Positions 1 through 13,392 of a stretch of 64,000 nucleotides of DNA are shown piece after piece. Made by a program: the position numbers and the translations under genes. The notes beneath the pieces were generated by a model. It was given only the letters and a program-made list of their open reading frames with translations. It was not told where the DNA came from and did not search any database. How positions within the stretch are numbered: position 1 is the first letter of the stretch; each line of letters begins with the position of its first letter. Location of the stretch: NCBI GenBank assembly GCA_023678885.1, contig CM042985.1, positions 5,196,985 through 5,260,984 on the forward strand. Reading direction: 5' to 3'. Source of the stretch: Pogostemon cablin. Lineage: Eukaryota; Streptophyta; Magnoliopsida; Lamiales; Lamiaceae.

Positions 1-101
1 CTCAACAGTAGCATTCCACAATGAGTTGGTTGAGTCAATGCTAATAAAAAATCAACCAATCTAAGAACATGCCTACAGAGGGAGTCACCAAAACAGCTTA
101 C

Positions 102-1087
102 CCAAAGATGATAGGCGCAGAAGAATTAGCTATGAGAGAGGTGCCCAAAATTGAGTCAAAATAAAGGAGATCAGATACATAAAAACCAGCAGTGCCACTC
201 CCATCACCATATTGAAATGAATAACCACATTGATTGCCTTCACCGAAGCATTCGGCAGAGGCAGTTTGAACTATGGAAGCACATACACTATCTGAGCAGG
301 AAACAGGGGTAACTGTTGAAGATGCAGCATCATCAAAGAAATTGAGAGGAATCTGTAAAGACAGCTCACCATTAGCCTAAGTTAAAAACCATACTACTTC
401 AATCCAATATCAAAGAAAGCTAAAGAAGAAGCATATAACAAGATAGACATAAGGGGTTTACCCCCAATCCACTATTCTGTGGGCAATCAGTACAAGAACT
501 GCAAGCAACCCACAGGATATCACTCCCAGTATCTATTTGCACATTGAAGTCCCTAGGTGGAGTTCCTAATCTCACTTTTGTAAAATAAAGGCTGCATAAA
601 CAACAAAGATTGTCAATCATTCACCATGTGTGAATACAACACCACATGTTAACTGGAAATTTACACTAGACTAATCAAGGATTTAAGCATAATACTAGTC
701 TTCCACAAAGCCATAGTTTGGAAATATATACAGCAATGTATAAGAAACTAAAAGCAAACATTAGAAAAAGGAAGGAACCCCCCCCCCCCCCCCAAACCCC
801 CTCACGCATACAGAATTTTGAGAGATGGGAGCGAACTACCCAACGATATAGGGGTCGGAGGTTCCCACCACCCGAAAATCAACGATGCCGCCGGAAAAAC
901 TTTGCAAGATTCGCGCGTGGCGGCCACGGTCCCGAGCTTTAATCAGCTCGAGCTCGACCTTCTCGTGGACTGGAAACGCCCTCTCCAGCGTCAGCACTCG
1001 ATGAATTCCGCCGCTGACCGCCGACTCAAAAGTGGCCGTTGCAACTGTAAAAGCGGCCACCATCAGCGACACCCACCAGCTAGACAT
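102..1087 (-). CDS. Pepsin-like aspartic protease, 5' part (3' end beyond window)
   Basis: Three exons are visible on the minus strand: 1087-840, 591-462 and 352-102. All junctions are GT-AG and the phases agree (2, 0, 2). The start is the Met at 1087, followed by a hydrophobic signal-peptide-like stretch. A short pro-region precedes the catalytic domain. The first catalytic motif IDTGSDILWV is in exon 2 (Asp about residue 103), and the flap-type stretch YGDGSGTAGFY is in exon 3. The order LGTPPRDFNVQ-IDTGSD-SCxxC resembles the plant secreted or GPI-anchored A1 family (aspartic proteinase 36/39-like). About 209 residues are present. The second catalytic Asp and the C-terminus lie to the left of position 1. 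Intron 1 contains a run of 16 C (778-793). The family assignment is secure; the exact subgroup is a guess. Confidence 0.88.
778..793. repeat. Poly-C tract (16 C)
   Basis: An uninterrupted run of 16 C lies in intron 1 of the aspartic protease (G run on the coding strand). Homopolymers of this length are prone to slippage and to sequencing error. Confidence 0.9.
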
Positions 1088-2280
1088 CGCCGACACCCCA
1101 GTACAGTATACTATTCCAATCAATCGGCTATACTACAAAATGGAGTAATAATTTGTATAAAAAATAAAAAGGCTAGCTCTTTTTCTCTGTTCGCATGTTT
1201 TCTGCTGAGAAATATCGTGTGAAGTACATGAAAGGAACACAAATTCATACAAGACACGCACACTGCTTACCTACATTATAATATGTGTGTATATATATAT
1301 AGAGAGAGAGAGAGAGATTAAGATTATGAAAATAGATTTATTTGCAGATTTGTTTTAAGCAAGCTGTCAGTTGTATTACCGTAATAGTATGTATAATCAA
1401 GACTTGTCCAAATGGAGTATATTATCTTAATCATATTAATGTGTAAGAAATTAACTAAGTTAATTTAATTAAATAATGTATTTCATACGCTACTGTACTG
1501 TAGTGCTTAATAGAAATTAATTTAAAAAAATGACCACATATTTAGTACTGCCTTTTAATTTTTAAATTAAACTACAAAAAGTTGTAATATTCCAGAAACT
1601 TCACGAGGAAAAAGATGTGGTGTGTTATAAGGGGCATATTAGTAAAAGTAAATCATACCTAAAAATTAACATAAATAAAATAAAATAAGTGGGCTCTCTT
1701 TATTTGGATATTCAGATTGTCATGCAGGCGTAAATTGCTTGGTCTTTTCATAAAGTATTGATTACTACATAATTTTATATTCTTGGATGACAATTGAAAA
1801 TACTCCATACGACCTTCTATTCTATAAAATGGATATAATGTGAAATTAAATTAGCCTATTGATTTTCAAATATGATAAATTATTACTTTTAAATGAAACT
1901 TAATAATTTTGAATTTCACGATACAACAAAAAAGAAATAACATATATAAAATGTCATACATAGGGGTATCAATTTAGCATGTAGAAATTTGATGCTTCTT
2001 TTTATACGATTTCACAAGACAAAGATAGTGTATGTCACAAAGAAAAAAAATACTCTATAATAAAAGGCAAAGTCTTGATTGCATCCCGTACATGTGCGTG
2101 TGCCAAAAATTCAATTTAATACGGTGTTAGTATAAAAAATTATATTCTTAATATTTTGAATATATATATAGTCAAATATTAATGCTCATATTTCAACCAA
2201 CTTTTGCAATAAATAAATAGGGTATATAATACTCTTATATCAATTAAAATGTACAAGTGTAATTTATAGAACAAAATATT

Positions 2281-2665
2281 ATGGCAAAAACTTGTGTGCG
2301 TCAGGGCGCACGGGAGCACTTTCCGTGTGCCTTTAAAATTTTGTGTTAAAATGTATATTTTTTAGTATAAAGATGTGTATCCTTTATTTTTTAAAGAAAA
2401 ATAAAAAAATATTAATGAAAAACGTGGGTGCACGGAAGCACACTCCGTGTGCCTTTAGAATTTTATGTTAAATTGTATACCCTTTAGTATAAAGATGTAT
2501 ACCCAAAAATAAAAAATATTAATGAAAAATACATATCCTTTAGAACAAAATGGTATACTCTTATTAATTAAAGCGTATACCTTTTAAAACAAAATAATAT
2601 ACCTTTATCCATAATACTAAATTCTAAAGGCACACAGCGTGCGCCCGAGCGCACGCAAGCCTTAC
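2281..2665. mobile_element. MITE-like element, family B (GC-rich termini, AT-rich core)
   Basis: The ends are GC-rich and roughly inverted. The left end reads CTTGTGTGCGTCAGGGCGCA and the right end contains GCGCCCGAGCGCACGCAAG. The core is AT-rich with repeated 'ttagtataaagatgtgta' and 'attaatgaaaa' blocks. A second copy with the same ends and core words lies at 60845-61118 and a decayed one at about 20925-21259. There is no coding capacity, so it is a non-autonomous DNA element. The superfamily is not determined because the target duplication is unclear. Confidence 0.6.
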
Positions 2666-2813
2666 TCAAATATTATATCTTTTGATGTCTTGTACGTCCT
2701 GGTGTGAAAAAAAAAATCATAATAAAATCTTAGTAATTAATACTACTAAATTAATTCTAAAGGAATGAACTAAGTCCTATAAAGTAATAGTGTGTGAATT
2801 AATTATAATACAA

Positions 2814-3067
2814 AGTCTCTTGTGAGATGCTACTTATGTGAGACCGTTTGTGAAACGTGTTAAAGTATGCCTATTATATAATAAAGTATGTTTAATGATT
2901 GTCAAAGTATATTTTGTAAAGTATGATGAATGATGAATTAAAATATATGATTTTAGGATGTTATAATATGATTTATTATTGACCTACTTTAACTACAAAT
3001 AAGCATACTTTAACTATATGATAAGCATACTTTAATAATGAGTCAACCCGTATCACAAGAGAGTCTT
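2814..3067. mobile_element. Small inverted-repeat element (MITE-like)
   Basis: The left end 'aaagtctcttgtgaga' matches the reverse complement of the right end 'cacaagagagtcttt'. Inside, 'aagcatactttaa' and its complement 'ttaaagtatgc' recur several times, so much of the element can fold back. It is non-coding. Boundaries are approximate. Confidence 0.5.
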
Positions 3068-4908
3068 TCTAATCATAATAATATATTATGATACAACACA
3101 TACTACATGAATTTACCTTCATATAACTTGCATATAAACTCATTGCTAATATAACTTATAATCTTAGACAACTAATATATATAATTGATGAAGCTGTAGT
3201 TAGATTTTTAACCATTTCCATTAACTCTTTTATTTTAAAAAATTAGTGATAGCTAAGTAGTCATATTATATGGAGTATAAATATATAGTCACATGCATGT
3301 TACGTACACGACATGAGTCATAATAATCCATATACATATGTTATCTTATGGTTGCATAAATTAATGCCTATTAATTAAAAATATGTAACATATGTAGTGT
3401 AGGTACAAATTACTAAGATATTACAATACAGTGTCAATTGGTGCACTCTGTTACATGGGGTAACTTAAGGGCTAAGGTATATGAAAAGGTAGATATTAAA
3501 AGTGCAAGTTTGTGGGAAGGGAACAAATTCTTGATACTCATATGGCCTGGTGTAGCTATCTCTATCTCAAATCATTTCTATTTTATTGTCCTCATATGTA
3601 TTATATAATATTTGTTTATTGTCTATTTATGTACACAAATGATCACAGGATTATGGTGAGTGTATGATTAAGTTTTTCAGCGGTCAATTGTGGATAAAAT
3701 ATGTTAAATCATCACATCATTTAAAATTTTAAATCGGTAGAAAGACAAATCATTTAATATTTAACGGCTTTGTATATGCGGGCGAAATTTAATAAAGTTA
3801 CTTTAATACTCCCTTCATACACAAACTGAGTTAATTTTGGTCTCAAATTTTTGCATATGATTTTAATTTTTTTTATAAATAAATAATGATAGTGAGGTTT
3901 GATAAGGTTAAAACCCTAAATCTTTATTAGGCCATAATTTTGATACCATACATATTAAATAATTACCTTATTTAAATACTTTAAGTTTATAGAAAGGAAA
4001 ATTGTTTAATATACTTAATAAAATCACTCTAACCTCATATAATTTCATTTCACAGAGAGAAGTATATAGGTAATATATATATATATACTACAAGCTAGAT
4101 GATTGTTGAAATTATTATTTACTACAATAAGATTAAGTTAAAATGTAAATTAAGAAATATTTGACTAGAATTCATTGGAAAGAGAGGTGGTCCATTAGCA
4201 AACTGCAAACCTTGCTTTAAAGTTTAAACAACCTGAAAAAGGATAAAGAATTTGAAAACAACTAGCTAGGCTGCTCTTTTAGAGCCACTTTGGTTTAATT
4301 TTCAATCTCGTTTTCGTTTTTCACTTTATTTAAATATTTTACACTCTCAACCTTGGAGAAGATCCAACATTTACATTTTATATATTTTGGAGTATAATAT
4401 AATTTTATTGCCCAAAAAATCATGAAATAATAATTTGAATAAATTGACAATATTAAAACCTAAAAGAAAACAACATAACAAAATTGTAAAGATATATACC
4501 CTAAAACTACACACAAGAGTGAAATAATAATACTAGAATAAAGCATTTGGATCTAGCTATTTGGAGCTAGTCAGCATTTTTTTTAAAAATAAAGTGTAAA
4601 TTGAATATACATATTATATGTATTAATTTGAGATTATTACGTTGAATGTTTTTTAAATTTTCAGATTTTTTTCGACTATTTTGGACGACGATGGGTATAA
4701 ATATGTCTTTTTTTCTTTTTTAAAGAAGGATGTATAATTGATTGTATTTCTTTAAAAGACGGATTTTTTTTTTAAATTAGTCTTATACACGTATATATTC
4801 TCTGGAGTGATCTTAAGTTTAGGACAAAGTTTAAGAAAAGGAAGTATAATGGCGTGTGGGATTGTATACGTACATAAAAATGGTAGCCTACACGTTTTGT
4901 ACCATATT

Positions 4909-5295
4909 TTAAAGGGCGTAAATATAAAAATTAGTCCTGTAAGTATGATATTTTTCAACTTTATTCCTTTATCATTTGTAATTATCAATTTTGATTCTTT
5001 TTTGTCCAGTTTTACTCATTTTGGTCCAATTTTGATTCTTTTTCCAAAATTTGGTTCTTTTTTGGTCCACTATTGGTCCTAAATGTATACACTTTCGGAC
5101 TATTTTTGGATATTTTTTAACATAAATGACTAAATTTAGACAAAAATGACTAAATTTGGACCAAAAGGACTAAAATTGGACCAAAATTACCAAAACTGAA
5201 CAAAAAATGATCAAAATTGGGAATTACAAATGATAAAAGACTAATGTTGGAAAATGTCATATTTACATGACCAAATTTGATATTTACTCTTTTAA
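4909..5295. mobile_element. Foldback element with long inverted arms
   Basis: The two halves are near reverse complements over about 170 bp. Left-arm words 'ttatcatttgtaatta', 'ttggtccaattttgatt' and 'gggcgtaaatat' reappear inverted in the right half ('taattacaaatgata'-like, 'aattggaccaaaa', 'atatttactcttt'). The open frames on both strands here are products of the arms and do not look like genes. It would transcribe into a near-perfect hairpin. Confidence 0.65.
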
Positions 5296-6164
5296 AGGTG
5301 GATTGAAACGTGCATTATGTGAAAATTAATGTTGAAAAATAACTAAGATTTATTTAATAGATACTCCAAAAAACTATTTTTACAATTTACTCCAAGAGTT
5401 ACATCCATGGTTTTATCACTTCAGATAAAAAAAAAATGTGATAGTGATTGATAGCATTAAAATTTATAATTAAAAAAAAAACTCCCAAAAGACTCAATTT
5501 ATATATTCTTCCTAAAAAAAAGTGAGTGTTTCAAACTCAAAATTTTATTATTATGTATTAAAGCAAGCTAGTGTTAATTAGATCATAAAAAGAAGAAATA
5601 AAAAGAGATTGGTTACTACCTTTTGAAGAAGACCTTTATTCCATGCTCCTTGCCCTTTGTAAAGATTGGGTCCTGCTCATGATTAATCCACATGAATTCA
5701 TTCAAATTAATTAAGTTAAGAAAAAACCAAGTAATTGAGAAACATTTCTTTCCTATTTTGTCCCTTAACTACTTTTATATTTACTTTCTTAAACATTATT
5801 ATAATTTTATTGATTTAATTGAATTAATGATTAATAATTTATAATTTATTAATAGAGTTTTGATATTCAAGAATCTCTCCAGCTTTCAAATTCAATAACT
5901 TAATTATCCATTGTAGTTCCATAGTTATTATTTCAACCCTAGGTATGGATTGTTACTTATGAGAGTGATGAAGATGGATTAATTTCTTGTATTATAGGTG
6001 ACTTTGAGTAGAAGGTACTAAGATGAACATATCTCATCTTACTTAACTACATTGAATGTTGCTTTGAATAACCAAGTAGTATTGCTATTTGGGGTATTAT
6101 TGAGACATGGAATCTCAATTTGGATTGATGTACGGAATTGGTAGCTAGAGAGATTATGTAACGT

Positions 6165-6738
6165 CATCTCCAGCCGATTGCTCTATTTTAGTGCACATTT
6201 TACACAATTTTAGCGCAAAATTACAATACAGTTCCAGCAGTTTGCACTATATTTTTTTACTATAAAGAATATTCCAAGAATATTACATTTTATATTAAAT
6301 TTTAAATTAATATTTGTAGTAATTTATCTTTTAAATATTACATACAATGTTTTTAATGCAACAATGAAATTTAATAAAAATTATAATTTAGATAAATAAA
6401 TTATTATAAATCAATTAAAATTAAAATTAAAAATATATATGTACGTAATATAAAATTCCAAACAAGCTAAAATGGAGTAATATAAAAAATAATCTTATCA
6501 GTAATATAGAATTAAAATAAGTAGATTTATTTTAATTTTATAATAGTTAAAAAGAAGGCATAAATCTGTATATGTAATTAAAAAAAAAAGAGAAAACAGT
6601 AGAATAACGTTGAATTGCTCTGCGCCACATGTGGCGCAATATTATAGTGAATCTAGTTTAGCGTGCTGTTTTAGTGCATTGCTGGAGAGAAAATTTGCTC
6701 CAAACTAAGTGTATTAACGCATTGTTGAAGATGGTCTA
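6165..6738. mobile_element. Probable MITE with CATCTCCAGC-type ends
   Basis: The left end 'catctccagccgattgctc' and the reverse complement of the right end 'catcttcaacaatgcgtta' are related. Second-tier matches ('tttagtgca' left, 'tgcactaaaa' as right complement) support an inverted-repeat element of about 570 bp. AT-rich, no coding potential. Ends approximate. Confidence 0.45.
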
Positions 6739-7484
6739 AGAAGATGATGGAAGAAGCTGCAGACCATTTTAGAAAAGTTTCTCAATTATAATTTTATGAA
6801 CAATGCTTGAAATCTAACAAAAACGATGTTTAAGGTCGCCCAAAAGATTTGGTTCCATGGTTCTATGTCATTATTGCCTCAAGTTTACTATCACACATTC
6901 TGAATCTTTATGTGATGATTATTTGCTATTACTCCATCTTCATACTTCTTTTAAGACACTATTGCCTTCTCATGATCTCTTGGAATATTGTCTTTATACT
7001 TTCTTTTAAAGCTCTTTCTTTATACTTTAGATAGTATGAATTGACATATTGTTTAATCTTGATACAATTTGCCATATTGTTTTTGTTCCCTTCGAATCTA
7101 CTCTAATTAAGTATTTCCTATCAGTATACTGTAAAAGATATAAGAATAATGATATGACACATTTTTTTTCATTAAAAATCTTTACCTATAATCTAATAAC
7201 TATTATATTACACATTTTTTAGAAAATAATAATGTTATATAATATTAAAATCAAATCATCAAAAATATCACATATCTTTTCATTTTTATTACCTAAACCT
7301 AACAACTTTATCGATTGTTATCCTTTAAATTACTAAAAAGAAAAAAACTAAACTTTATCTTATGTACTCTACCCAAATAAGGTATTTTCTTATCATGCAC
7401 TCAAAAATTACTCAAGATGAAAGGAGTATATATCACGCTTTAATTTATATTAAAATTTTAAATTGTTACTCATTTTTAAGATGA

Positions 7485-7801
7485 GTGTATATTGGGTGCA
7501 TCCGGGTGCAAGGGTGCACCCATATGTGTATGCCTTTTTATTCTATTTTGTATACATATTATTCTATTTTGTATACGTGTTTTGTAATAATTGTATACTC
7601 TTTTCACATTAAGTTTTCATTAAAAAAGTAACATCCATATGTGTATAACTTTTTATTGAATATTATATACAATTTTTCATTAAAAAAATTAACAATTAAA
7701 TTGTATATATTTTTACTCTTAATTGTATATGTTTTTGTTTATATTTGTATATGAGTGCACCCTATCTTTAGGTGCACTCGGGTGCACACTATAAATTGCC
7801 T
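7485..7801. mobile_element. MITE-like element, family A (GGGTGCAYCCGGGTGCA ends), copy 1
   Basis: It begins GTGTATATTGGGTGCATCC and ends with an imperfect inverted form (GGTGCACTCGGGTGCACAC followed by 'tataaattgcc'). The core is AT-rich with repeated 'ttttgtatac' words. A closely matching copy lies at 39401-39706, which defines the unit. Non-coding. Confidence 0.65.
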
Positions 7802-8248
7802 TTTAAGATATATACTATAAAATATAACGTGCGATGCAGTTCTAAATAACTAGTTTTTTTTAATATAATAATTATTTTATTTAATTTATATTTATATATT
7901 AATGTGTTAATTAAAATTTAAAGTTTAATATGGAAAGAGTGAAAGAGGCCCAAGAATCAGTTGTCAGTTGATAAAGCGGAGTCACTCAAATTATAATGGG
8001 CCGGCCCATATAGCGTGCTGGACTCCTGGGTAGTCTGATCCATTTCATTATTTTATTTTATTTTATTTCATAAAAATAAAAATATTAATATGTACTTCGA
8101 TTAATGAAACTTAATCATTAATCAAAATTCTTACTGGGTTTTGACTGTAGACCGACCTCGAATGAATTTCACCGGAAGTATATAAATCAGTAATTCTCCA
8201 CTTTGTTTGCTTTAAATCTACCGTCGTCAATAATTTCTGCTGCTTTCC

Positions 8249-11200
8249 ATGGCCGACATCGAGAGCTCAACCTCGTCTGAGCCGTCGAAACCTGCGGAGA
8301 CGAAGCGGTGGGCCGATGTTGCGGAAGAGGAAGCCGATTCAATGACCGAACCGCCGAATTTGGATCCATTGGCTGTGAATGAGTCCAATCCTGGCCACAG
8401 CGCGCTCACCGATCCCGATGACTCCAGCATTGAAGCTGTAATTATTTTTAGTTTACTGAATAATTGCTTGTAGCTTAATTTGTAATTAATCGTGGATCTG
8501 ATTTTCGGTTTTACTCTCTCTTTATTTGTCATTTAAGTTTTAAATCTGCTATGTCATCTGAAGTATGTTGATATGTTTAGTTTGGATTGGTAATTTGTAA
8601 TAAGTTTCTGTTTTGATTGGAAGTTTTATGCTTTTTGAGAAACTTTGGTAGCCGGATTAGGTTTTTTGTTTGCTTGTTTATGTAGTGGAGTAGTTTTTCG
8701 TGAATTGGCCTACTTAAAGGTATCTGAAGAGTGTAGCTACTTTTGGGTAATAACTTTGCTGCAATGAGAGATCTTTTCTTATTTATTACTATTTTTTAAT
8801 TGAAATAGGTTACATCCGGGGACACTCCATATACATCAGCTAAGAGGTTCGAGGACTTGAACCTATCGCCTGAATTGTTGAAGGGTCTGTATGTTGAGAT
8901 GAAGTTTGAGAAGCCTAGTAAGATACAGGCTATAAGTTTGCCCATGATCCTGACTCCTCCCTTCAAGAATTTAATAGCTCAGGCTCATAATGGGTCCGGG
9001 AAGACCACTTGCTTCGTGCTTGGTATGTTGAGTCGTGTTGATCCGAAAATCGTGGCTCCTCAGGCACTCTGTATCTGCCCCACGAGAGAGCTAGCCATTC
9101 AGGTTTGTTTAGTTGAATCTCACATGCTTGCTTTCTTTGTAATTTGTGCAAATTTATTTGCTACGAAAAAGAGGGTCAGGGTTTGGATTTTATTGTGCTC
9201 CCGAATTGTTGATAATATTTTGCTCTTTTCATAGCACCTGTTTCAATTTTTAACTGTTTCAGAGTTGATGATTCATAGTTTTGAGCTCTGCTACTCTAGC
9301 ATCCAAGACGAGTTTGTCAACATGGATTAGGTTTCAAATGACTAATGGGATCCTTAGTGATGAAAATGCTTAGTAGAGTGTTGTAATTTTCTTGCTGTAT
9401 TGATGTATTGTTTAAAACTTTATAAGTTTATATGATGGTTTGATTACTGAGAAAAAATTTGGCACAGAATATGGATGTGCTTTTGAAGATGGGAAAGTTC
9501 ACTGGGATAACCTCTGAATTAGCCATACCATCAGATCCAGCTAATTATATCCCAATTCATAAGAGACCACCCATTACAGCACAAATAATCATTGGCACTC
9601 CTGGTACAATAAGTAAGTGGATGACAGCAAGGAAACTGGGCATGAGTCAAATGAAGATTCTTGTATTTGATGAGGCAGACCACATGTTGGCTGAGGTATG
9701 AAAATTTTATCTTTCACGGTTCTCATTGGACATATATATTTTTCCGCTAAACTCACTATTACTTTTACTTGGAATATCGTCTGGCTGATACTTGTTTGGG
9801 AAATGATGTAGATACTTTTCATGCTTGTTTAGGTTCTACCACCTGATTGCATCTCCAGTACATGCTCTATTATACTTTGGTTGTGGCTCATGCAATTTAC
9901 TTGTATGTTGAAATGATCTTATTTTTACTCATTACATTTTCATGAATTGGGTGGTGGACCCCCCTAGAAAAATTATTCTACTAGTTTCCTAATCACCATG
10001 CTTCACTAAAACTAAGTTCACCATTTTGTTTGTTTCTGTTTTTTACCCTTGTGGTGTATATATTTGTCTCCTGTTATACTTATTTGAGCTTTATCTCTAA
10101 TATCCAGAGTGGCTTCCGAGATGATTCAGTGAAAATTATGAAGACAATTGCTAAAGTCAATTTCAATTGCCAGGTTAGCATATCAGGACAGACATTTGGT
10201 TTTACATGTGTGGCTCTCAGACATTTTTGAAATAGTATCTTCTAGACTTAACTCAATCTTTTAGGAAATTTTGTGTGGCAACAAGAATGCATTGTTGATT
10301 ATGAATTGGTTTTGTGATTAGGTCCTTTTGTTCTCAGCAACATTCGATGATGCCGTCAGAGCTTTTGTATCAAAAATAGTTGAAGAAATTTTTGTAAGAG
10401 ATTATAACCAGATGTTTGTCAAAAAGGAAGAACTATCTTTAGAGTCTGTTAAACAATACAAGGTTCATTGTCCGGATGAGCTTTCAAAGATCATGGTGAT
10501 TAAGGACCAAATACTTACTCTCGGAGAGAAAGTGGGACAGACAATTGTGTTTGTCCGCTCGAGGAATAGTGCAGGTATGCTGCACAGATCTTTGGTTGAC
10601 TTTGGCTTTGAGGTCACCACGATTCAAGGTGCTTTGAAGCAAGAGGATCGGGACAAGATTATAAAAGAGTTCAAGGACGGGTTGACTCAAGTTCTAATTT
10701 CTACTGATCTTCTAGCTCGCGGTTTTGACCAGAAACAGGTATTGCTTATCCCTTTCTATTGCTGTAATGTTGACTTCCTATGCACATTTCTTCTTTCTGT
10801 TTTTTGGATCTGACCAATTACAATGCGGCGGCATCGCTCCTCTCATCTCATGCAGGTCAATTTGGTTGTGAATTTTGATCTTCCTATTAGATATGATAGA
10901 CCAACTGAGCCTGATTATGAAGTTTACTTGCATCGAGTTGGTAGAGCTGGACGTTTTGGCCGCAAAGGTACTTTTTCCATATATTTAGCATATAAACATT
11001 CTATGATGGTACTAGATTTCTGCATTTATTTTCTATTTGGCTCCTCTGTGAGTAATTCCTTGGTGAATATTATGGGCATTCTCCTAGTGTTACTCTGTAG
11101 TCTGTAATGTTGTTCCCACTCTGAATGATCCTCAATTGTTGGTAATTAAACAGGTGCTGTTTTCAACTTGCTTTGCGACGACAGAGACGATCTTATTATG

Positions 11201-11373
11201 GGCAAGATTGAGAACTACTTTAACGCACAAATAACTGAGGTAATTTTTCTTGATTTTATTTTCAATGTTGCCACTTGTGAGTTCCCATTTAATCCCAATT
11301 CATGATGCAGGTGGCCCCATGGAATAGAGAGGAGGAGTTCATGGCAGCCCTGAAAAGTGCTGGGTTATCTTGA
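8249..11373 (+). CDS. RH38: DEAD-box ATP-dependent RNA helicase, Dbp5/LOS4 (RH38) type
   Basis: Eight exons: 8249-8437, 8809-9102, 9468-9695, 10108-10173, 10322-10738, 10856-10967, 11154-11239 and 11311-11373. All introns are GT-AG and phases agree, giving 484 residues (Arabidopsis LOS4 is about 496). Family motifs are all present: the Q motif near residue 103, AHNGSGKT (122-129), PTRELA, GTPGT (204-208), DEAD (229-232), SAT (264-266), STDLLARGFD and HRVGRAGR (424-431). The acidic, Ser-rich N-terminus precedes 'FEDLNLSPELLKGLYVEMKF', typical of the Dbp5 branch. Dbp5/LOS4 remodels mRNPs at the nuclear pore during mRNA export, and in Arabidopsis it affects cold response. The short stretch 'EEIFVRDYNQ' after motif III looks a few residues longer than in LOS4 as I remember it. 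The start is the first Met of the open exon. Confidence 0.95.
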
Positions 11374-12295
11374 GTCCTAAATTGATCCGTCTACTGCGTA
11401 CAGTTTGAGTTACTTGAGATATCAACAGAAGTGGATGTAAATTATGTCGTCTCATTGTGGCATGATGAGACGACAGCTGTTTCTACGTTGTTCCTGCTAT
11501 CTCCTCATTGTTTTATCTAGTCCTTGTCTGCTTTATTAGGAAGACATTTTGGTGGAGATTTGATATGGATCTTTACACTATAAACTACGCTGGGAGAGAC
11601 TAGACTTGATATTTATTTTACCACATTTTTGTGTACATTTAGAGTATGACATTATAGTTCCCTATCACTTCTTAAGCTTTGCTTCTGAGTTAAGTATTCC
11701 ATAATGCTTAGACAATTAATAATATTCCAGAATCCATACCACTCAGCTTCCAATCTTGACTTGCCATATCATAATTAAGTGATAGTTGAAGGCATGTAAA
11801 TGCATTTGAAAATTTTCTGTAATTATAATTAAATTTATACCAATAATTCTGAACATCCAAGCCATATTAAAAAAAAATTCAGTGCGATTAAGGAAATTAA
11901 TATTTCACAGTTTAATATAACATTATTGTTTTCAAAAAAAAAAATGGTAGTATTCCACATTGAGAACTAGGAGTATATTTTTAATGTGGCACAAACATTT
12001 GAGGGGATGAGCAAGTGTTTCTGTGAAATATTCTACTTAGTTGAATAGAAGCTCTTTGCTTGTTCCTAATTATACCCCTAATCCACAATTGAATTTAGAA
12101 TGAAAAAGAGGTTTGAGTTTGACCATTCCACGCATACATATATATATATGATTGATAAATTATGAAACAACTCCTTCATGGATAGCACGTTCAAGTAGTG
12201 TCCTTCCACAAACATCATCATCATTCATCAATCATTTCCCTATTTATACTTCATTCTCATCTAAATACATTCTAGGAGAGATTTCAACACCAAAA
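11374..12295. other. Intergenic: helicase 3' region and Ole e 1-like gene promoter
   Basis: The first few hundred bases are probably the helicase 3' UTR (TG-rich, then AT-rich). Toward the right, 'tatttata' at 12241-12248, about 50 bp before the next ATG, is a possible TATA box. No gene seen. Confidence 0.55.
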
Positions 12296-12918
12296 ATGGG
12301 AGCACATATTTTGGTGGCTTCGTTTATTTTTCTGATCTCCGCTGTGGCCGGACATGTCACGGCAGGGAGCGACGTCTTCCACGTCACCGGCAAGGTTCTC
12401 TGCCAGGACTGCGCCCAGGGCTGGAACGAATGGGTCAATGGCGCCAACCCCATCAAAGGTTTATTCCTTATTCCCACTTGCAATATCCACCCTTGCACTG
12501 TTGCACATATTTGCATACCATAAGGTGTTTTCATGTGCTGCATGCAGGTAGCAAGGTTTCAGTGACGTGCTTGGACGAGAGGGGCAAAGCCGTGCACTTC
12601 GCTAGTGACACGACGGATGATTCTGGAGAGTTTGACGTTGCTTGCAAGAAGTACCTCAATGGTAAGAAGCTGAATCCCCAGAACTGCTACGTGAGGCTGG
12701 TGTCGTCCCCAGACCCCGTCTGCAACGTGGCCACCAACTTTGCCGGAGGAAAGAGTGGGGTGAAGCTCCACCGCCCCACCGTGGTGTACAGGGACATCTG
12801 CAAGTACGTGATGGGACCATTCTATTACACCTCTCCCATGTGTGACGAACCAGATACAAGTGCTGTTGATCATTCCAGCAAAGAAGATGGTGATGATGGT
12901 GATAAGTGCAACTACTAG
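12296..12918 (+). CDS. Pollen Ole e 1-like secreted protein
   Basis: Two exons, 12296-12458 and 12548-12918, are joined in phase 1 by a GT-AG intron and give 177 residues. Residues 1-22 form a signal peptide. The mature part starts 'FHVTGKVLCQDC', followed by Cys residues spaced as in the Ole e 1 fold ('VTCLDE', 'FDVACKK', 'NCYVRL', 'DPVCN', 'RDICKY'). It ends in a short acidic tail. Members are small extracellular disulfide-bonded proteins, many expressed in pollen or growing tissue, and their biochemical role is poorly known. The start is the Met directly before the signal peptide; an upstream in-frame ATG at 12152 would remove the signal peptide from the N-terminus. Confidence 0.9.
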
Positions 12919-13392
12919 AGCTTTCTGCTTAATTTACATTTAATTTAATTTACTCATAATGTTTGATAACATGAGCAGATTCAGCAGTTAAGGATGTTTT
13001 TCTAATTGTATTTCTGTGCTCACTGGTGATGATTTGAGTGGTAAATTTTAAAATCAATTCGTGTCGCCCGACAATCACGTATAAGATGAGATCCGTGATA
13101 CGATCTCAATGATATATCAAAACACCACACACTGTTGGAAAATATAAATGAAGTATCCGAATTATACATATTACACAAAATAGAAATTCATAGAATTCAT
13201 TAGCTCAATTGAATATATTGGACAGAGCATTTCTCCAATAGAGGATTTTCCTAAGTCTAGGATAGGTAACACAGTTTAATACTAAAATGTCAAAAAAATC
13301 AAACAAACTAGGGGAAAAAAAAAGAACAGGCTGAAATGAGAAAGAAAACAATATACAAAGAGAAGGTATGACTTCCAAAAGCATACTATGTC
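12919..13392. other. Convergent intergenic region
   Basis: The 3' regions of the Ole e 1-like gene (+) and the VPS37 gene (-) meet here. AT-rich. No further coding signal. Confidence 0.6.

Larger units (their letters stand above)
1088..8248. other. Intergenic region, AT-rich, no gene seen
   Basis: About 7.2 kb without a credible gene. The few open frames are short, hydrophobic or made by inverted repeats. It holds a TA/GA microsatellite near 1286-1317, MITE-like elements at 2281-2665, 2814-3067, 4909-5295, 6165-6738 and 7485-7801, and otherwise AT-rich sequence. The last 200 bp should contain the promoter and 5' UTR of the helicase gene starting at 8249. Confidence 0.7.

Noticed and set aside
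718..1222. Plus-strand ORFs opposite the aspartic protease
   Set aside because: They are shadows of exon 1 of the minus-strand protease, which has a signal peptide, matching splice phases and the catalytic motif.
4807..5082. 91-codon plus ORF (and 4752-4988 minus)
   Set aside because: Both lie over the foldback arms and read AT-rich low-complexity sequence.
6849..7034. 61-codon hydrophobic ORF
   Set aside because: Leu/Ile/Ser-rich reading of AT-rich DNA with no neighbours, no splice context and no family pattern.
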